From: Puffinus mauretanicus
Taxonomy: Eukaryota; Chordata; Aves; Procellariiformes; Procellariidae
Length of the DNA: 64,000 nucleotides
Direction of reading: 5' to 3'
NCBI GenBank assembly: GCA_023333565.1
Contig: JAJKFH010000115.1
Location: 372,001 to 436,000, forward strand
Shown here: positions 12,501 through 27,500 of the stretch, piece after piece
How the letters are laid out: every line of letters starts with the position of its first letter
Numbering within the stretch: position 1 is the stretch's first letter
The notes under the pieces: generated by a model
Told to the model about the DNA's origin: nothing
Seen by the model: the letters and a program-made list of their open reading frames with translations, nothing else
The model's database searches: none
Program-made: the position numbers and the translations under genes

Positions 12501-15500
12501 GTTTTAATAGAAAGGTGAATTGTGGTTTCAGAGATCGACTTGCTCTTTTGCTCTTTGTGATTTGCAAGGGTGCAGCAGAAGACATCAAAGATGAAGGAAG
12601 CTCTTTTTGACAGAATTATTATGGTTTGATTTTTCACAAACTACAAAATCATAGGGAATTCATTTACTTTCAGTCATTCATCAGGAAAAGAGACACCTCA
12701 AAAAGGTGAACAGGCAAAAAGCTAGCATTTCATTAGAGAAGAATTAAAGCCTTGAGGGGGTGGGGGGAAATCTCCCAAACTTCAAGAATTTGTTTCAGAA
12801 TAAAAGGAATTGTTTCATTTGGTAATGTAAATGAGAACGAGCACTCACTTAACATCTTTACTGCCTTCAATATATTACTCTGAGAAAATTCCTATCATGC
12901 TATCTTGAGGTTTTTACTACTGGCTGAAATGAGATAGTCTTGGCCTTTAATGAAAATGATCAAACAAAATTGAAATGGAAAATATTCATAAGTGCTGTAC
13001 TGCATGATTTAGGTTTTCTTTCATCAAACAACTGAGAAGAAATAATCCAAGATGCATGTTATGTTAGATATGAACAAAGTAATTACAATAAATAGACTGA
13101 GTATTGGGCATATTAATAACTACATTAAGCAAAAACTTCACATTTTTAGTTGACATCAGATTTTCATTTGGTATATTGATTTTACTTGTTGAAGACAAAT
13201 TTTATGCTAGTGACAGTGGTGGAAAAAAAATTAGGTTTCTTAGTTCTTTGTCTATACAATTTTTCTTTCCCCAATTTTAGTAAGAGGCCCGTTCCTAAAT
13301 ACTTAGGGAATCACAGTGTGAGGCTAATGCTTCGTATATGTAAGTTATTTGGTTTATAGCTAATGTCAGAACTACTTAAAGAATTTTGCTGAGAAACTAA
13401 TCTACCATTGACAAATAGTCTTCAGCAAAGCACAGCCTTATAAAATCTGAAAGGAGTGTCTGAATAATGAAACTGCGTATCCTTTAAAATCTTTGAAAGT
13501 TTTTGGCTTCTTATGCTGCATATGAAAAAACTTTTTTCCTTTTAGTGTGTTGTTTTGCTTGGCAAGAAGCCTAACATTTTAATCTATTTTTAAACATCCA
13601 CAGAAAATGCAAATCTGGTTTCCATTTTCAATGCATGACCAACTATATTGGGCTCTATAATATTTACGTCTCTATATGGAATAAAATGTTGATTGTATGT
13701 GTTTACTCATTCAATGATAAATTATATTGCGTGCACATCATATCTATACATATTCATTCTGTCTGCATGTCAGCAAATGTAAAATTTAAACTAATAAAAT
13801 TGCATTAGGTCAGCTTTCTATATAACATATTTTTTCTTACTTTAATGGCATATCTTAGCAGAAATTCTATTTTAAAAATCATTTAGAACTTGCATTTGCT
13901 GTCAGTTTAGATCAAGGCAGTTGTATGTCAGTTACGGGGGAGGTGGGGTGAGGGGGCAGAAAAACTGTTAACCCGTCTATGTGAACTGCTAATTGAATGT
14001 CTTTTCTTCTCAGCATTTTTAACATAGTCATGTATCTGTCTACATAACTCATTCAAAGAAACTGGCATTCGTGTAGAAGAAAACAGTGTCTTCAGTCATT
14101 ACCTATACAATACACTAAAGCTGCCTTTGCTATGTCAAGTTGCAATACATAAAGATAAAATTGTTTATTTAAAACTCGTACATAATCTTCCCTTACTGGT
14201 AATTCTTCTGATATCTAAATGTCCCTAAATAAGGAAGAGTAGTTCAATGACAAGGTAAAAGGCAGATGCAGAGTGATTGTGTAAATGCTCCTTTTTGCAC
14301 AAACGAGATTGCTGCTACCTGGTGATTAAGGACTAGCCTACCTGTCTGAGATTACCCATTTAAAAAATTTCCTTTCTCTCTTTGATGTTCCTCCTTACAG
14401 CGCTCTCGGTCTGAGAATGTGTTTCTTTGAGTACATGGTAGGGAGAGTGTTCTAATCTCATATCTTAATATATATTTTTTTATTTTTTTTTTTTTTTTTA
14501 GAAAAGCCCAAAGCTGGCATTGTAGGTTAGGATTAAATATACTAACAGTTCTAGCTACACTAAGAACCTTTTAGTGCTGTGTGACTCTAGTCCTCTGTTG
14601 TATTTTGAAACTGTAGGTTCTTTGAGTAAGGCCGTCTCTTCTGTGGAAAGTTGGTCACAAGCCTCCTTCAGTAGCTGTCCCTAGATCCTGAAGAGATGGG
14701 TTTTTTTTCCAGTAGGAGCTAATACTTTATATTTTAATTTAGTTAGTTCTTTTACAAATGTCTCAAGCAGGAGGAGGAAATGTGCTAATGGAATTTTCAT
14801 TAAACGTTTTGACTGTAATGCTATGAATTTGAACTCAAAAGGTTATTCTCCAAGTCTGTTTTTAGAATCTAAATTTGAGAGTTCTTTTTTCCAAGACCCT
14901 TAGCATCTCTGACTTCCAATGGATTTCAAGTATCCATTGAACATAAATAACATTGCATACATTGGGCTTCCGGATTGTGCAAGTGTGCCTTGCCTTTGCA
15001 GATTTAACTGAAGGACCTTATGTAGAGACATATTTAGAATTAGATCTTCAAATCCTACTGTTGTTTTTTTTTTATCTGGCTGGAAACAGTGTCCAGAGTT
15101 GTGTACATAGACACAAGGCAGCTTGAGTGGCTGTGTTAAAATAACATTTGCTTTACTGTGTAACTAACTTATGGAAAATAGTGTGTAGTTTAAAACATTT
15201 TATTGCTATTTCAGGAATGTTTGTCCAATCATTTGTTTTTCAGGAATCTACTGTTCTCTTCTACGGTTTTGCCTTTGTTGGAATGATAATAGCTTTTTTC
15301 CTGTTGATTCAAACGTGTCCTTGGACATACTTCATATACTGTCTCTTGCCAGTACCGGTATGGTATGCAGTTGTGAGAGAGTAAGTAAAGAATACAGTTT
15401 ACAAAGAATGTTTTATAAAACCTGTGCTTCCTTTTTGTTGGCAATTAAATTTTTCTCGTAAGTTTAGGAGAAGAAGTTAGAGATAATTTTATTAAACTTC

Positions 15501-18500
15501 CTGAAATGCTTCCTGAGACATTCCAGAGGACTCTGGTTTATATTTCAGTTGACATATAGAGTAGTTTCCAAAATGACTGATACAGCTACCAATTCTAGAA
15601 AATATCTTTTCTATTAGCAAAAATAAATTAATGTCTTTCCAAGACAAAATGTTTTTAGTACTCTCGTACTGTAGCGAAAGGGTGCTAAAATCTTGGGCAA
15701 ATACCTGTACCAGCTGACTTCTTTTGTAAAATGGGACAGGTTGTTCCTTTTCTTTAGTGATTTTTGAAATAGTCTGATCCTGCGAAGTGTCAAGTATGCT
15801 GAACTCCAGCTGCTTTTGGAGAACATGTGCTAGTCAGGTTGAGGATTGTGCTCTGATATTGAAACAAACTTGTCTTGTTTGGGTCTCCTTTGACTCCAAA
15901 TCCAAAACTGCTTGTTACCTTCTAATTTCTATTACTTACCTAATCTACTGGCAATTCTGTAGATACCAACTCGGTATTATTCAGAGAAAACGAGATCAAT
16001 TGCAGTTAGATAACTAGCTGCCTCATAAAACACTGGAAAAGCTAACTGGGGATTTTTTTCTCTCTCTAAAGCTGCCAGTCATGAGCGGTGCTCCCCAGGG
16101 CTCAGTTTTGGGGCCGGTCTTGTTCAATATCTTTATCAATGATCTGGATGAGGGGATCGAGTGCTCCCTCAGTAAGTTTGCAGACGACACCAAGCTGGGC
16201 GGGAGTGTTGATCTGCTGGAGGGTAGGAAGGCTCTGCAGAGGGACCTGGACAGGCTGGATCGATGGGCCGAGGCCAACTGTATGAGGTTCAACAAGGCCA
16301 AGTGCCGGGTCCTGCACTTGGGTCACAACAACCCCAGGCAACGCTACAGGCTTGGGGAAGAGTGGCTGGAAAGCTGCCCAGAGGAAAAGGACCTGGGGTG
16401 CTGATTGACAGCCGGCTGAACATGAGCCGGCAGTGTGCCCAGGTGGCCAAGAAGGCCAACGGCATCCTGGCCTGTATCAGAAATAGCGTGGCCAGCAGGA
16501 GCAGGGAGGTGATCGTGCTCCCTGTACTCGGCACTGGTGAGGCCGCACCTCGAATCCTGTGTTCAGTTTTGGGCCCCTCACTACAAGAAGGACATGGAGG
16601 TGCTGGAGCGTGTCCAGAGAAGGGCAACGAAGCTGGTGAAGGGCCTGGAGCACAAGTCTGATGAGGAGCGGCTGAGGGAACTGGGGTTGTTTAGTCTGGA
16701 GAAGAGGAGGCTGAGGGGAGACCTCATCGCGCTCTACAACTACCTGAAAGGAGGTTGTAGCGAGGTGGGTGTTGGTCTCTCCTCCCAAGTAACAAGCGAT
16801 AGGACGAGAGGAAATGGCCTCAAGTTGCACCAGGGGAGGTTTAGATTGGGTATTAGGAAAAATGTCTTCACCGAAAGTGTTGTCAAGCCTTGGAACAGGC
16901 TGCCCAGGGAAGTGGTTGAGTCACCATCCCTGGAGGTATGTAAAAGACGTGTAGATGAGGCGCTTAGGGACATGGTTTAGTGGTGGACTTGGTAGTGCTA
17001 GGTTACTGGTTGGACTCAATGATCTTAAAGATCTTTTCCAACCTGAACGATTCTATGATTCTATGAATGTTTCATCAGTTGTGATGGACATTAAGCTCAA
17101 CATAAAATGTTCATAAACTTAGAGTTGATTTGGATAAAGAATAATCTGAAGCTTGTCCAAATACTGGCAAAGATTTGCTAGAAATGGGAGGGAAAAAGCT
17201 GGAGGGTTTTATTGTAGATTTTGTATCAAGTAAAACTGGGCAGAAGGAGCCTCAGGCCATCACCCACTCTGTTTCTAAACAGCAGGTAGGATCAGCAATA
17301 CCTGAAACATTTCTTGTGCTCCGACCCCCTCCCTGACCTTCAAAGGTAAAATCCTATATTATTTCTGCTTTTTAAAAATAACGACCATCTTATTCCATCA
17401 TTTTGAACAGACTTCCTGTTATTCAAGACCTTGCCGCAAATCTCTTGTCACTTCAGATCAGTCAGTTTGTAGGATTCCTCTTGGTTTGTGTGCTGGGAAT
17501 TGAAATATTAGTAAGTATTTTATCCGTATGTATCAACAGGGTATCTCACTGCTAGCATTCTACACCTTTAAGGAATTGTAAGTTTTATTAATGTGCTTGT
17601 TTTTCAGTCCTCTGTTGGATATTTTTTTTTTCATTAGGTCTTCAGCTTTTTCTACCGCTCTACGCTTACTGTTGGTCTTCTTGTCTTTGCTGGCTGGCCA
17701 GTGATCACACAGCTGTGGGTTCAAGCAAAGGTACTGTATTGCTTTGCTTAAAAAGAGCATTTTAAATGGCTAACAGCTGATTCCATGTTAGGATGTTGGG
17801 ACTGGTCTCTTTGGAATGTTGCTTTAGATTCTTGTTTGGTTACGCTCCTATTCTGATCTCTGTCATGAGCAGCATGTAGCAAGGCAAGGGAGTTTAATAT
17901 GATCTGGATAGATCTCTTATATGAGATAAGTAATAAGACTGCTTGAGAATTTCAGGGTAGCTATGAGTTAACTATCAGTTTTCTGTTCTTAATGATAACT
18001 AAAAAACGCTTGACTTAAAATTATATGAAATACACATTAGTTATCAAATTGTCACAGTGACAAAAGCATTGACATGAATGATTGGTGAAAGTGCCAGCAT
18101 TTAAGTAATATGATCATTTATTGAAAAAAAAAGTATTAATAACTGAAAAATGCTTGTCAATTCATATTGTCTGCAATCAACTGCACGCATCGTTCCTCGG
18201 AGGCAGCTTTCCGTACTGTTTTTCCCAGGAAAAAACTTCACTTTTGTAGATATGGGTGTGAAGTGGCACAACCTTTAATATAAGAGGCATTTCTTCCATT
18301 AGTTTATCCAAACATCTCTTATTTCACAGGATACTTAAAACCTAGAGTTCTAGTGTAACATTAACATTTTAATTAAAACAAAAAAAATTGGAGTCAAATT
18401 GCCAAGTCTTGCTCTGCAAGAACTGTCAAGATGGAGGCTTTACAAATTTTTTTATTGTATTTGAGTAATCAAGTAACTTGTCTTAAAGCTGGATATACAC

Positions 18501-21500
18501 AGAAGGTGTTTTGTAGCACAGAAAATTTCCTTTCAGGAACTTGAATCTGACTTGAGCTTGAAAACTTTAAGTGATATAGCTCTTAATGTCTTTATTTAGA
18601 GTAAAATACCTGGGATAGTTTTTTTTTTTCCCTCTCCTAGCAAAGAGTTTAGAGAACTACTTAGACGATTATGGTGGTTAAATCAAATAGCATTCAGATT
18701 CAAAGACTGGAAAATGTTACCATATTGCTAGAGAATAGGTGATTAGTTAGCTGCTGCAAACTTCTGATGAGATTAGTTTTATTCCTTTCTTCCATAAGGT
18801 TACTCATCAGCTTTCTGGTGACTATAATGTGTGTGAAGGCCACACTTTGAGAAAGTGCTTTTAAGTATAAACTTAGCTTTAATTTGCATTGTCTTTGATA
18901 GGATTTTGACAGTTGTGTAAATGAGATTCTTTTCTGTATTAAGCTGAAGTGCTGTAATACCAATGACCCTGTGCCCTTTTTTTCAGTTAATTTTACTCTT
19001 GATAGATGCAGGGATGTTCTGCCTGTGGGAGATGCTAGTAGCCGTTAGTAGTTCACTGAAGTATTTTTTTTCTGATTAGACAATTGTCTGTCCACATGAC
19101 CTCCAAAAAATCCCATTTGTTTTTCTTCTTTTAGGCAACAGCATTGATGTGGACTTTTCTGTGTGTCCTCCTGGCCATATTTCCTTTAATGCCTGTTGTA
19201 GGAAGAGAACCAAACATTCCTCTGGTGTAAGAATCTCATGTTGTTCTCTAAACTTTTTATTTCCCTCTTTGATATTCAAAATTTAGGCTGACTTTTGATA
19301 TATATGAGGAGTTGTATTACTGAAAGCTGGCTGAGACAGGTATTGAAATTCAGAATTTAAATAACATGATTATAGAGACCTCAGTTATTCACTAATGTGA
19401 ATGAGAATAGACTTTTAATTCTTTTGACACAATAATGCTCTTTGCATTATTCTGTAATTTCTTGTCGAGGGAAACATTTCTCACAATACAAAAATTTGCA
19501 AATTTTACATGAAAATAAAGGTCATCATTAAAGGAGGAGCTTCACTGCGGTGCAAACATGGTAAATAACACTGAGATATGTGAATAACAGCATTTATTCA
19601 AAAGCAATTTACTTTGACAGCATCTTTCTGAATTCCTCCATCTAATTTTGAATAATCTGTCTTGAATAGCACTCTGTACCTAATGAGATATTCAGGGAAA
19701 TAGAACAAATAGAATAGGCAGAGCTCTCTTCTTCCTCGGTGTCTCCTTTGTCTCTTCTTTTTCCACTTCTGCTTCTCTGTTCTGCATTTTCCTTTCTGGT
19801 GTTGCTTCTCTGATTTTTTACAGTTGTTGATCTGCATTTTTTTCTAATACATCTTTGTCGTCTGTCCCTCTCCGCTTGTGAGCTACTCTTCCATCATACA
19901 AGCAATTCTCTCATATCTGGATGTAATCCAGATGGTTGGCCTGAAGGCGTTGGGCTTGTGGTATCGTTGTAGTTACTGCAGAGGGAGACTTGAATTGACC
20001 TAGACTGCAAAGGCTGCTTCTGCTGTCTGACAGAAGATACTGTGCCCCATCAGAGCCAGGGAGCCTGATCCTCAGTAAAATATGGGATTTGAGCAGTAAT
20101 ATGCGATTGCAGATAGAATTGTGAGCCCAGATATTTCGAAAATTATTTACATTCTGCCCTGATATTTTTCACTGTGATTTAAATCTATCTATTGAAAACC
20201 CTTCTTAGTCTTGATGCTTGGGCACGTTGGAAATATTCAGGACAGATTTGCTTTGGCTGTATTACAACTTCTCAGCTGTATATACACATGTATGTATTTC
20301 TGCTGGTCCAAACTGATTTTTTTTTTATTCTTTAGAACATTTGAGCACAGCTTAGAAATCAAAATGGAATTAAATTACCTTCAGATCTTCCTCCCTGACA
20401 CTTCTTTACATTCACCTTACCCAGGCTATACATCTTCCTATTTATTCTTCTAATGAAACATAGTACCTCTGAAACAGTTTGCACCTGTCTGAATCTTGTA
20501 AAGGGAATTTTGAATCTGAAAAGGCTTGAAGCAACAATTAAAAATATATATATATGTGACACTTCAGGATATTGAAGATAAGGAGATGCTGGGAGAGAAG
20601 ATACAGGAGGGAGAAATTAGAGTGCCAGTGAGAAATAGGGGCATTTATTAAACCTGTTCTTGAGCAGTGGCACTATATGTCAGGTCAGGGCTTCTTCAAT
20701 ACATTAATAAAACTTGTATGGTACAAACAGGGAGCTCCTGACTCAACTCAGTCATAAAAAGGAAGCATACAGGAGGTGAAAGCAGGGTCAGATGACCCAG
20801 GAGGAACATAGAGACGCTGTCTGAATATGCAGGATAGGTTAGGAAAGCCAAAGCTCTCCTGGAGTTGACTCTGGTGTGGGATGTGAAGTGCAACAAGACA
20901 GCGTACAGCAGCAAAAGGACAATGTGGCCCTGCTGCTGACTGGGACAGCGACCTGGTGATAAAGGACATGGAAAAGGCTGAGGCCTTCTTTTGCCTCCGT
21001 CTTTACTGGTAAGACTGGCCATCAGGAACCCCAGCCTTCAGACTGCTGAGACCTGTGGGAAAGTCTGGAGCAAGGAAGACGTAACCTTAGTGGACGAGGA
21101 TCAGGTTAGGGAACACTTAAACAAATTGGACATGCATGAGTCTATGGGCCCTGATGGGATACATGCAAGAGAGCTGAGGGAGCTGGCCAATGTCACTGTG
21201 ATAATCTTTGAAGAGTTGTGGCAACGGCTGGTGGGAGAGGTTCCTGAGGACTGGAAGAAAGCAGATGATGTCACTGCAATCTTCAGGAAGGGTAAGACAG
21301 AGGATTCAGGGGACTACAGGCCGGTCAGCCTCACCTCAGTCCCTAGAAAGGTACTCAAGCAACTAATCCTGGAAGCAAACTATAAACATATAAAGGACAA
21401 GAAGGTGATTGGGAGTAATCAGCTGAAGTTATGAAGGGGAAATTATGCTTGACCAACCTGGTAGCCTTGTAATTTGAGAAGACTGGCTCAGTGAGCCAGG

Positions 21501-24500
21501 GGAGAGCAGTGAATGTTGTTTATTTTGACTTCAGCAAGGATTTGGGTACTGTCTCCTATAACATCCTCATACACAAGCTGGTGATGTACACGCTAGATCA
21601 GTGGACAGCGAGGTGGATTGGAAACAGGCTTAACTGTCAAGTTCAAAGGATTGTAATCAGCGGCACAAAGCCCAACTGGAGGCCAGTCACCAGTGGTGTA
21701 CAGCAGGCGTTGGTACTGGGGCCAATACTGTTTTAACATCTTCATGGCCTAAATGATGGGATAGAATGCACCCTCAACAAGTTTGTAGGTAATACAAAAC
21801 CGGGAGAAGTGGTTGATGCAGCAGATGGATGTGCTGCCCTTCAAAGGGACCTCAACAGGCTGGAGAAATGGGCAGACAGGAAGTTCATGAAGTGCAAAGT
21901 CCTGTACCTGAGCAGAAATAATTTCCATGCACCAGAACAAGCTGGGACCGACTGGTTTGACCACGAGCCAGCAATGTGCCCCTTGCAGGAAAGGCCAATG
22001 GTATCGTTGGCATCACCAGGATGATGATGAGGAAGGTGATTATTCCTCTCTATTCAGCCCTGACGAGACACATCTGAAAGTGCTGTGTCTGGTTCTGGGC
22101 TCTCCAGAAAGAGAGATGTGGACATACTGGACCAGGTACAGAGAATGGCCATTAAGATGAGTGAGGGATTAGAGCATCTGTCACAGGAGAGCAAGCGAGA
22201 GCTGGGACTGCTTATCCTGGAGGAGAGATTGAGAGAGCTGGAACTAGTTATTCTGGAGAAGAGAAGACTCAGGAGGATCTTATCAATGTATATAAATACC
22301 TGTCTGGGGGAGAAGAGTAAAGAAGACAGATTCTTCTCAGTGTCCAGTGAAGACAAAAGAAATGGGCAAATATTCAGATACAGGAAATTCCATTTAAAGA
22401 TAAGAAAAAAGCTTTTTTACGCTGAGGGAGGTCAAGCACTGGAACAGGTTCCTCAGAGAAGTTGTGGAGTTTCCATCAGTGGAAGTATTCAACACCCAGC
22501 TAGGCACGGCCCTGAGCAGCCTGCTGTAGTTGGCACTGCATTGAATAGGGAGTTGGACTAGACTGATCTCCAGAGATACCTTCCAACCTCCATTCTATGA
22601 GTGAGTAGCCTGCAACTGTGTTCCTGTATTGGTTAGATCATTGCTTGAAAATTGCTATTGAGATACGCCTGTGTAGCCTGATTTTACTGAATATGAGGTA
22701 TTTGTACGTTTTTGTGTTATGCCTGAGAAAATGCGAGTGGAGCAGTCACAAATGGAGATTTTTGTCAGTAACCTCTCAGTGGAGATACTAAGGGACAAGT
22801 GGAAGTGAGGACTGTGTGGTTTGATTACTGCCATATCAAGGTTGTAGCATGACAGAGAGATACATGCAAAAACTTCTGCTGCTTTTACAGTTCCTCTGCT
22901 TGCTTGATGACTGAAGGGAGACAATCGGAGGTGCTATTACTATTGATCTTTTAGTGAATCATGTCTATTATTTAGGAACAGTGTCATAATTAGCAGATTT
23001 ACTCAATAATGACAAGCAGTACTTTTTTTCCTGTGTTTACTTGTTGAGTGACAATCTTCCTTGCTGTTGCATTTAGACAAAGCTATTTATTTGATAGTGA
23101 TGGTGGTATAATTACCCTGTTAGATGACAACCTGACAAACCTTGAAACCACTAACTTTAGATCAGCGATCACTGTTACTATTTTGTTCAAAATATTAATT
23201 GGAGGTAATCAAAAGTACCTACAAATAATGGGTGACAGATCAGACACGTGGCCAAAATGGAGATTTTTTTTTTTTTTTTTTTTGCCACTGCCATGAAAAG
23301 AGCGTCACTATATTTGTGGATGGCAAGCTTGTATTTAAAAAAAAACAAAAACAAAAAACACAAAACAAAACTAAACTCCCACCCCACCCCCCACAAAAAA
23401 ACTCACAACTGACCACTACCAAAAAAAAAAAAAAACCACCAACCAACCAAAACAAACAAACAAACAAAAAAACCCCACCACAAACCACACTTGATTCTGG
23501 GTTGGATTTTGTTTTTTCTAAAGCTGGATGTTTAAGTTTCCTTAAGGTATTAAGTCTTGATACTGTAATGAATTATTTCATCTTAGTGAAGAAGACTTCT
23601 GTGAAAATTTCCTGAACCTTTTGATGATATTTCCTGGGATTTTATTGTTCTTTTGTTTGTTTTTTGCAGACTAGCAACTGGTTTGCTGACTCTCTTGATC
23701 TCTTGCTTCTCATTGGCATCTCTTTGCAAAAGCAAAAATAAGTACAGAAGTAACGAAGATCTGAAAGTACATTTTTATCAGGTCAGTTGCAACTTTTCAG
23801 TAATTCTGAATGTTAGAGGGTTTTTACATGCAAATTTTTACATACTTTCTAAGAACGTCTTCCTACCAAGGCCACAATTTTCAAGAAGAAAATTATTGTT
23901 CCTAAGAGTTTTCCCCTTGACTATTTCAGGAGGACCATGTGCTCATGGTAATAAGCATTTTTAAATATGTGTGTTCCCAAAAGTTCATCCTGTGCATATT
24001 TATATGTATTGATACATAGATGTGCATAGACATTTTGATGCTCTACTCGGAGAGTTTGAGAGTTTGTCCTGCCTTCAGTCTGTATGTAACTTCCAGTGAC
24101 CTTTGCAGGAATTGCACGTGCACACCAAGGAAAGGTGTGGTTCAGGGGGTTCCTTCCAGTTTCTGGCTGTTGAATAACAATGTGAGACTGATACTGAGCT
24201 GGTTTTCTGTTGGTTAAATCTTCTTTCAGATGAAAGACGAGATTTTTTCACTTTATAGCTTCATGAAATAGGTAGATCTTTTCATAGTAGGTGCTAATTA
24301 AGTTCTAGAGAACCTTTAGGATTCTAATAATACCTTGTGTGTCTGCTGTCCTTTTTTTTTTTTTTTTTTAAAATCTTATTACAAGATAATGGTTTTATTT
24401 CAGGACCAGCTTTATTGGTTATGACTTATGTGCTGGAGTTTCTTATTGAGCTAAGCAATGCATTCATTGTATCAATGATTTAGGTATGGAGCTCAAATTG

Positions 24501-27500
24501 GTTAAAAGGAGGAGGGGAAAGAATAATGAATGCTTAAAATGCCTTTACCTGAATGTGCCCACATGTATAATGTGCTGGTGGTTTCTCTTAACTTTTCCAG
24601 CTTAACTGTGGAAAAGAGGTATCCTTTCCTAAGCATTTAGGACAGATATTTTCAGTATATACTCAGCAGTGGATTTCTCACTGGAATGCCTGAAAACAAA
24701 TTGTACTGGATGGGGGAGTGAGAGAGCAGCTGGGTGGGCATCTGGCAGCCGGCTAACGTCAACTCACCACACAACTGCTGCAGCATCTCATGCGGTGTAA
24801 CTTTGGAGAAGCTCACAAATGATGATGATGATGAAATAGATCTGTTGTCAAAAAGTAATGCCAGACTATTCTTGAGCCAACTTTAGAGAATCAGGAAATT
24901 CACTCACAGAGCCCCGAGATACTTAATTAGATGAAAATGTTCTGCCTGCTTGTTCAGGGAATAACATCTTCATTTTCCTCCCAACCTTTAAGAAGATCAT
25001 AAAACTCCTCAAATTGCTCCTTAATCAGAGGATATTTTACAATAGTGACATCTAATTACTAGTCTCTATTAGATTTTTATTTCAAAAGCTTACTTGGGAA
25101 TGGAAAACATTGATCCACCATTCAGACTCTGGGCAAGGAAAGGATTGGGAGGGGAGATTATTCAGACTTAAAGGGGGAAAAGGACTTTACAGAGGCATTA
25201 CCTGTTTCTAAGTAAATAACTTATTTTGAGGTTAGGTTGCATTTAGTTGCTTTGAAACATACAGGAATACGAAAGGAAAATGTTTATCAGAAGACTAGTA
25301 TTTCTAGGCAATGGAATTCCCTTGTTCTCCTTTTTCTTTTGAGTTGGAGTTTTCAGTGGGGACAGGGAAGAGGGTAGTCTTAAAAAATGCTGGTTTGGAG
25401 CGTTTTGAACACATGAGTTTTGATTTACAACTCCCAGGCAGTTTTAAGGGTGAGGTGAATCCTCTAGTCAGATGAAACATACCTATTTTGCAGTGACAGA
25501 CAGTGATCAGGGCACTGACATTCATATACATAAGCACACATGATCAGGTTCCTGCTTTGTGTCCGACAAGGGGTTTCTTAAAAGTAGTTTTTGCAGCTCC
25601 GCCATTTGTGGTGTTTGGAGGCGGTCACTGAGGGTTATGCTTTCCTCTGATAATGTTGTTCCTTCCTAGACAGGAAGTTAAGATTGGTTGTTGGATGTTT
25701 CTTCATTTTGGGGAATGAGAAGATAGATTAATTTGCTACAGGTCTTTCTTCTTTGTGTGCCACTTTCCTCCAAGTATTGATTGAAGTGGAAGGGAAAATA
25801 TGGCGTCCCTTCCTCATACTCTTTATGGTTTGTCCTGGGGATTCCCTTAGCCACTCTGCTAACATCTTTTATAGGTTCAGCTCTGACTAAAAGCTTTTGA
25901 ATTACACAATGGAAAAGGAATAGCTGGTGTTTCTATTTTTTTTTCTTTTAGCAAAAAGCCTATTGATCTGGCCAGACTTCTCTGATCAGGATCCCCTGAC
26001 TATTGTTTTGGTTTTTTTGTTTTTTTTTTTTTTTTAATCCTTTTCCTCTTTGTTTTGGTAGTGTCTGTGTGTAAGAACCCTCTTTTAAATCTTTCATTTC
26101 ACCTCACCTCAAATTTTTGCATCTGCTCATTTGGGATGAGATGCATTTTCATACAAGAAATAAGATAATATTTCCCAAAGGCTCAAATAGTTCTTATTTG
26201 CCCGAGATGTTCTTCACAAGTTATTTTGGAATTGCATCTGAATAAAGACACTTCCCTTTTCAGTTCTCTTCCTGTTTCAGTCAGAGAAAGAGAGGGATTA
26301 GCGTAGCCTAGGCTTTTTGTTGTGCTTATGATGAATTTTTTTTCTCTTCTGAAGACAACTTTCTTCTTTCTTGTCCAAGTGAGCTTCCTTTTCCATCTGG
26401 GAATTAGCCTGTAGTGAAGATATCGTGCCTGGTAAGGAATAAAGCTTGTTCCATTACATTAATTGCTTTCCTTTTGGTCAAAAAGAAACCTGAGTTGGCA
26501 GAGACCCTCAGAGTAGGCAAAACCCCCTCCAGTTTGCATGTAGTCCTCCACAGAAAAGATAATTCCCTCCAATCCAATCCTGAACTATGTATTTTTGTGT
26601 TGGTTTCTCCATGGATGGGACAGAGTGTACACCTTAGCAAATGAGTATGAACTACATACCTGTATGGATCTGAGAGGCCATTTACAGGCTACTCATTTAT
26701 TCACTGGTTTTTGCACCTACACACTATAGATTTCCATCATGGGTATTAGCCTTAAAGAAACAAAAAAGTCCCAGACAACCAAACAGCAAATGTGTATAAA
26801 TAAAAAATTTTAAAAAGTAAAAATGCAAGCGTGAGTAACTTCATATTGTTACGTTTACATTTCTGTTACAAAAACTTCAGTTATATGTAGACCTAATTTT
26901 GAAGTTTTGATACATGTCACTGCTTGAGGCAGAAGATACTAATTACACCCTCATAGTTTCTGAAAATTGCCAGGAGTTTCTCAGATTTTCTCACTATATT
27001 GTTAAAGCAGGAATAACATTTTTTTTGCTGAGTTTTGTTTGCTGTGGCAAGGAGAGAATTGTCTTTTGGTTAATGCTACTTCTGTCTTCTAGCAAGATGG
27101 GTGTTGGTCTCTTTTCCCAAGTAACAAGTGCCAGGATGAGAGGAAATGGCCTCAGATTGCGCCAGGGGAGGTTTAGACTGGATATTAGAAAAAATTTCTT
27201 TACTGAAAGAGTCGTCAGGCCTTGGAACAGGCTGCCCAGGGAAGTGGTTGAGTCACCATCCCTGGAGGTATTTAAAAGACATGTAGATGTCACACTTAGG
27301 GACATGGTTTAGTGGTGGGCTTGGCAGTCTTAGGTTTACGGTTGGACTTGAAGATCTTAAAGGTCTTTTCCAACCTAAATGATTCTATGATTTTATAATC
27401 TTTGAGAATTCATTAAGGCTTCAGGAATGGTGAAAACAGGAGTTATTTATAATCCATCAGCTAGACTGCTGCAGTGCCTACTGTACAATTTAATTTTTTT

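Noticed and set aside
23232..23615. 127-codon frame rich in Lys, Gln, Thr and Pro
   Set aside because: It is produced entirely by the A/C-rich low-complexity tract.
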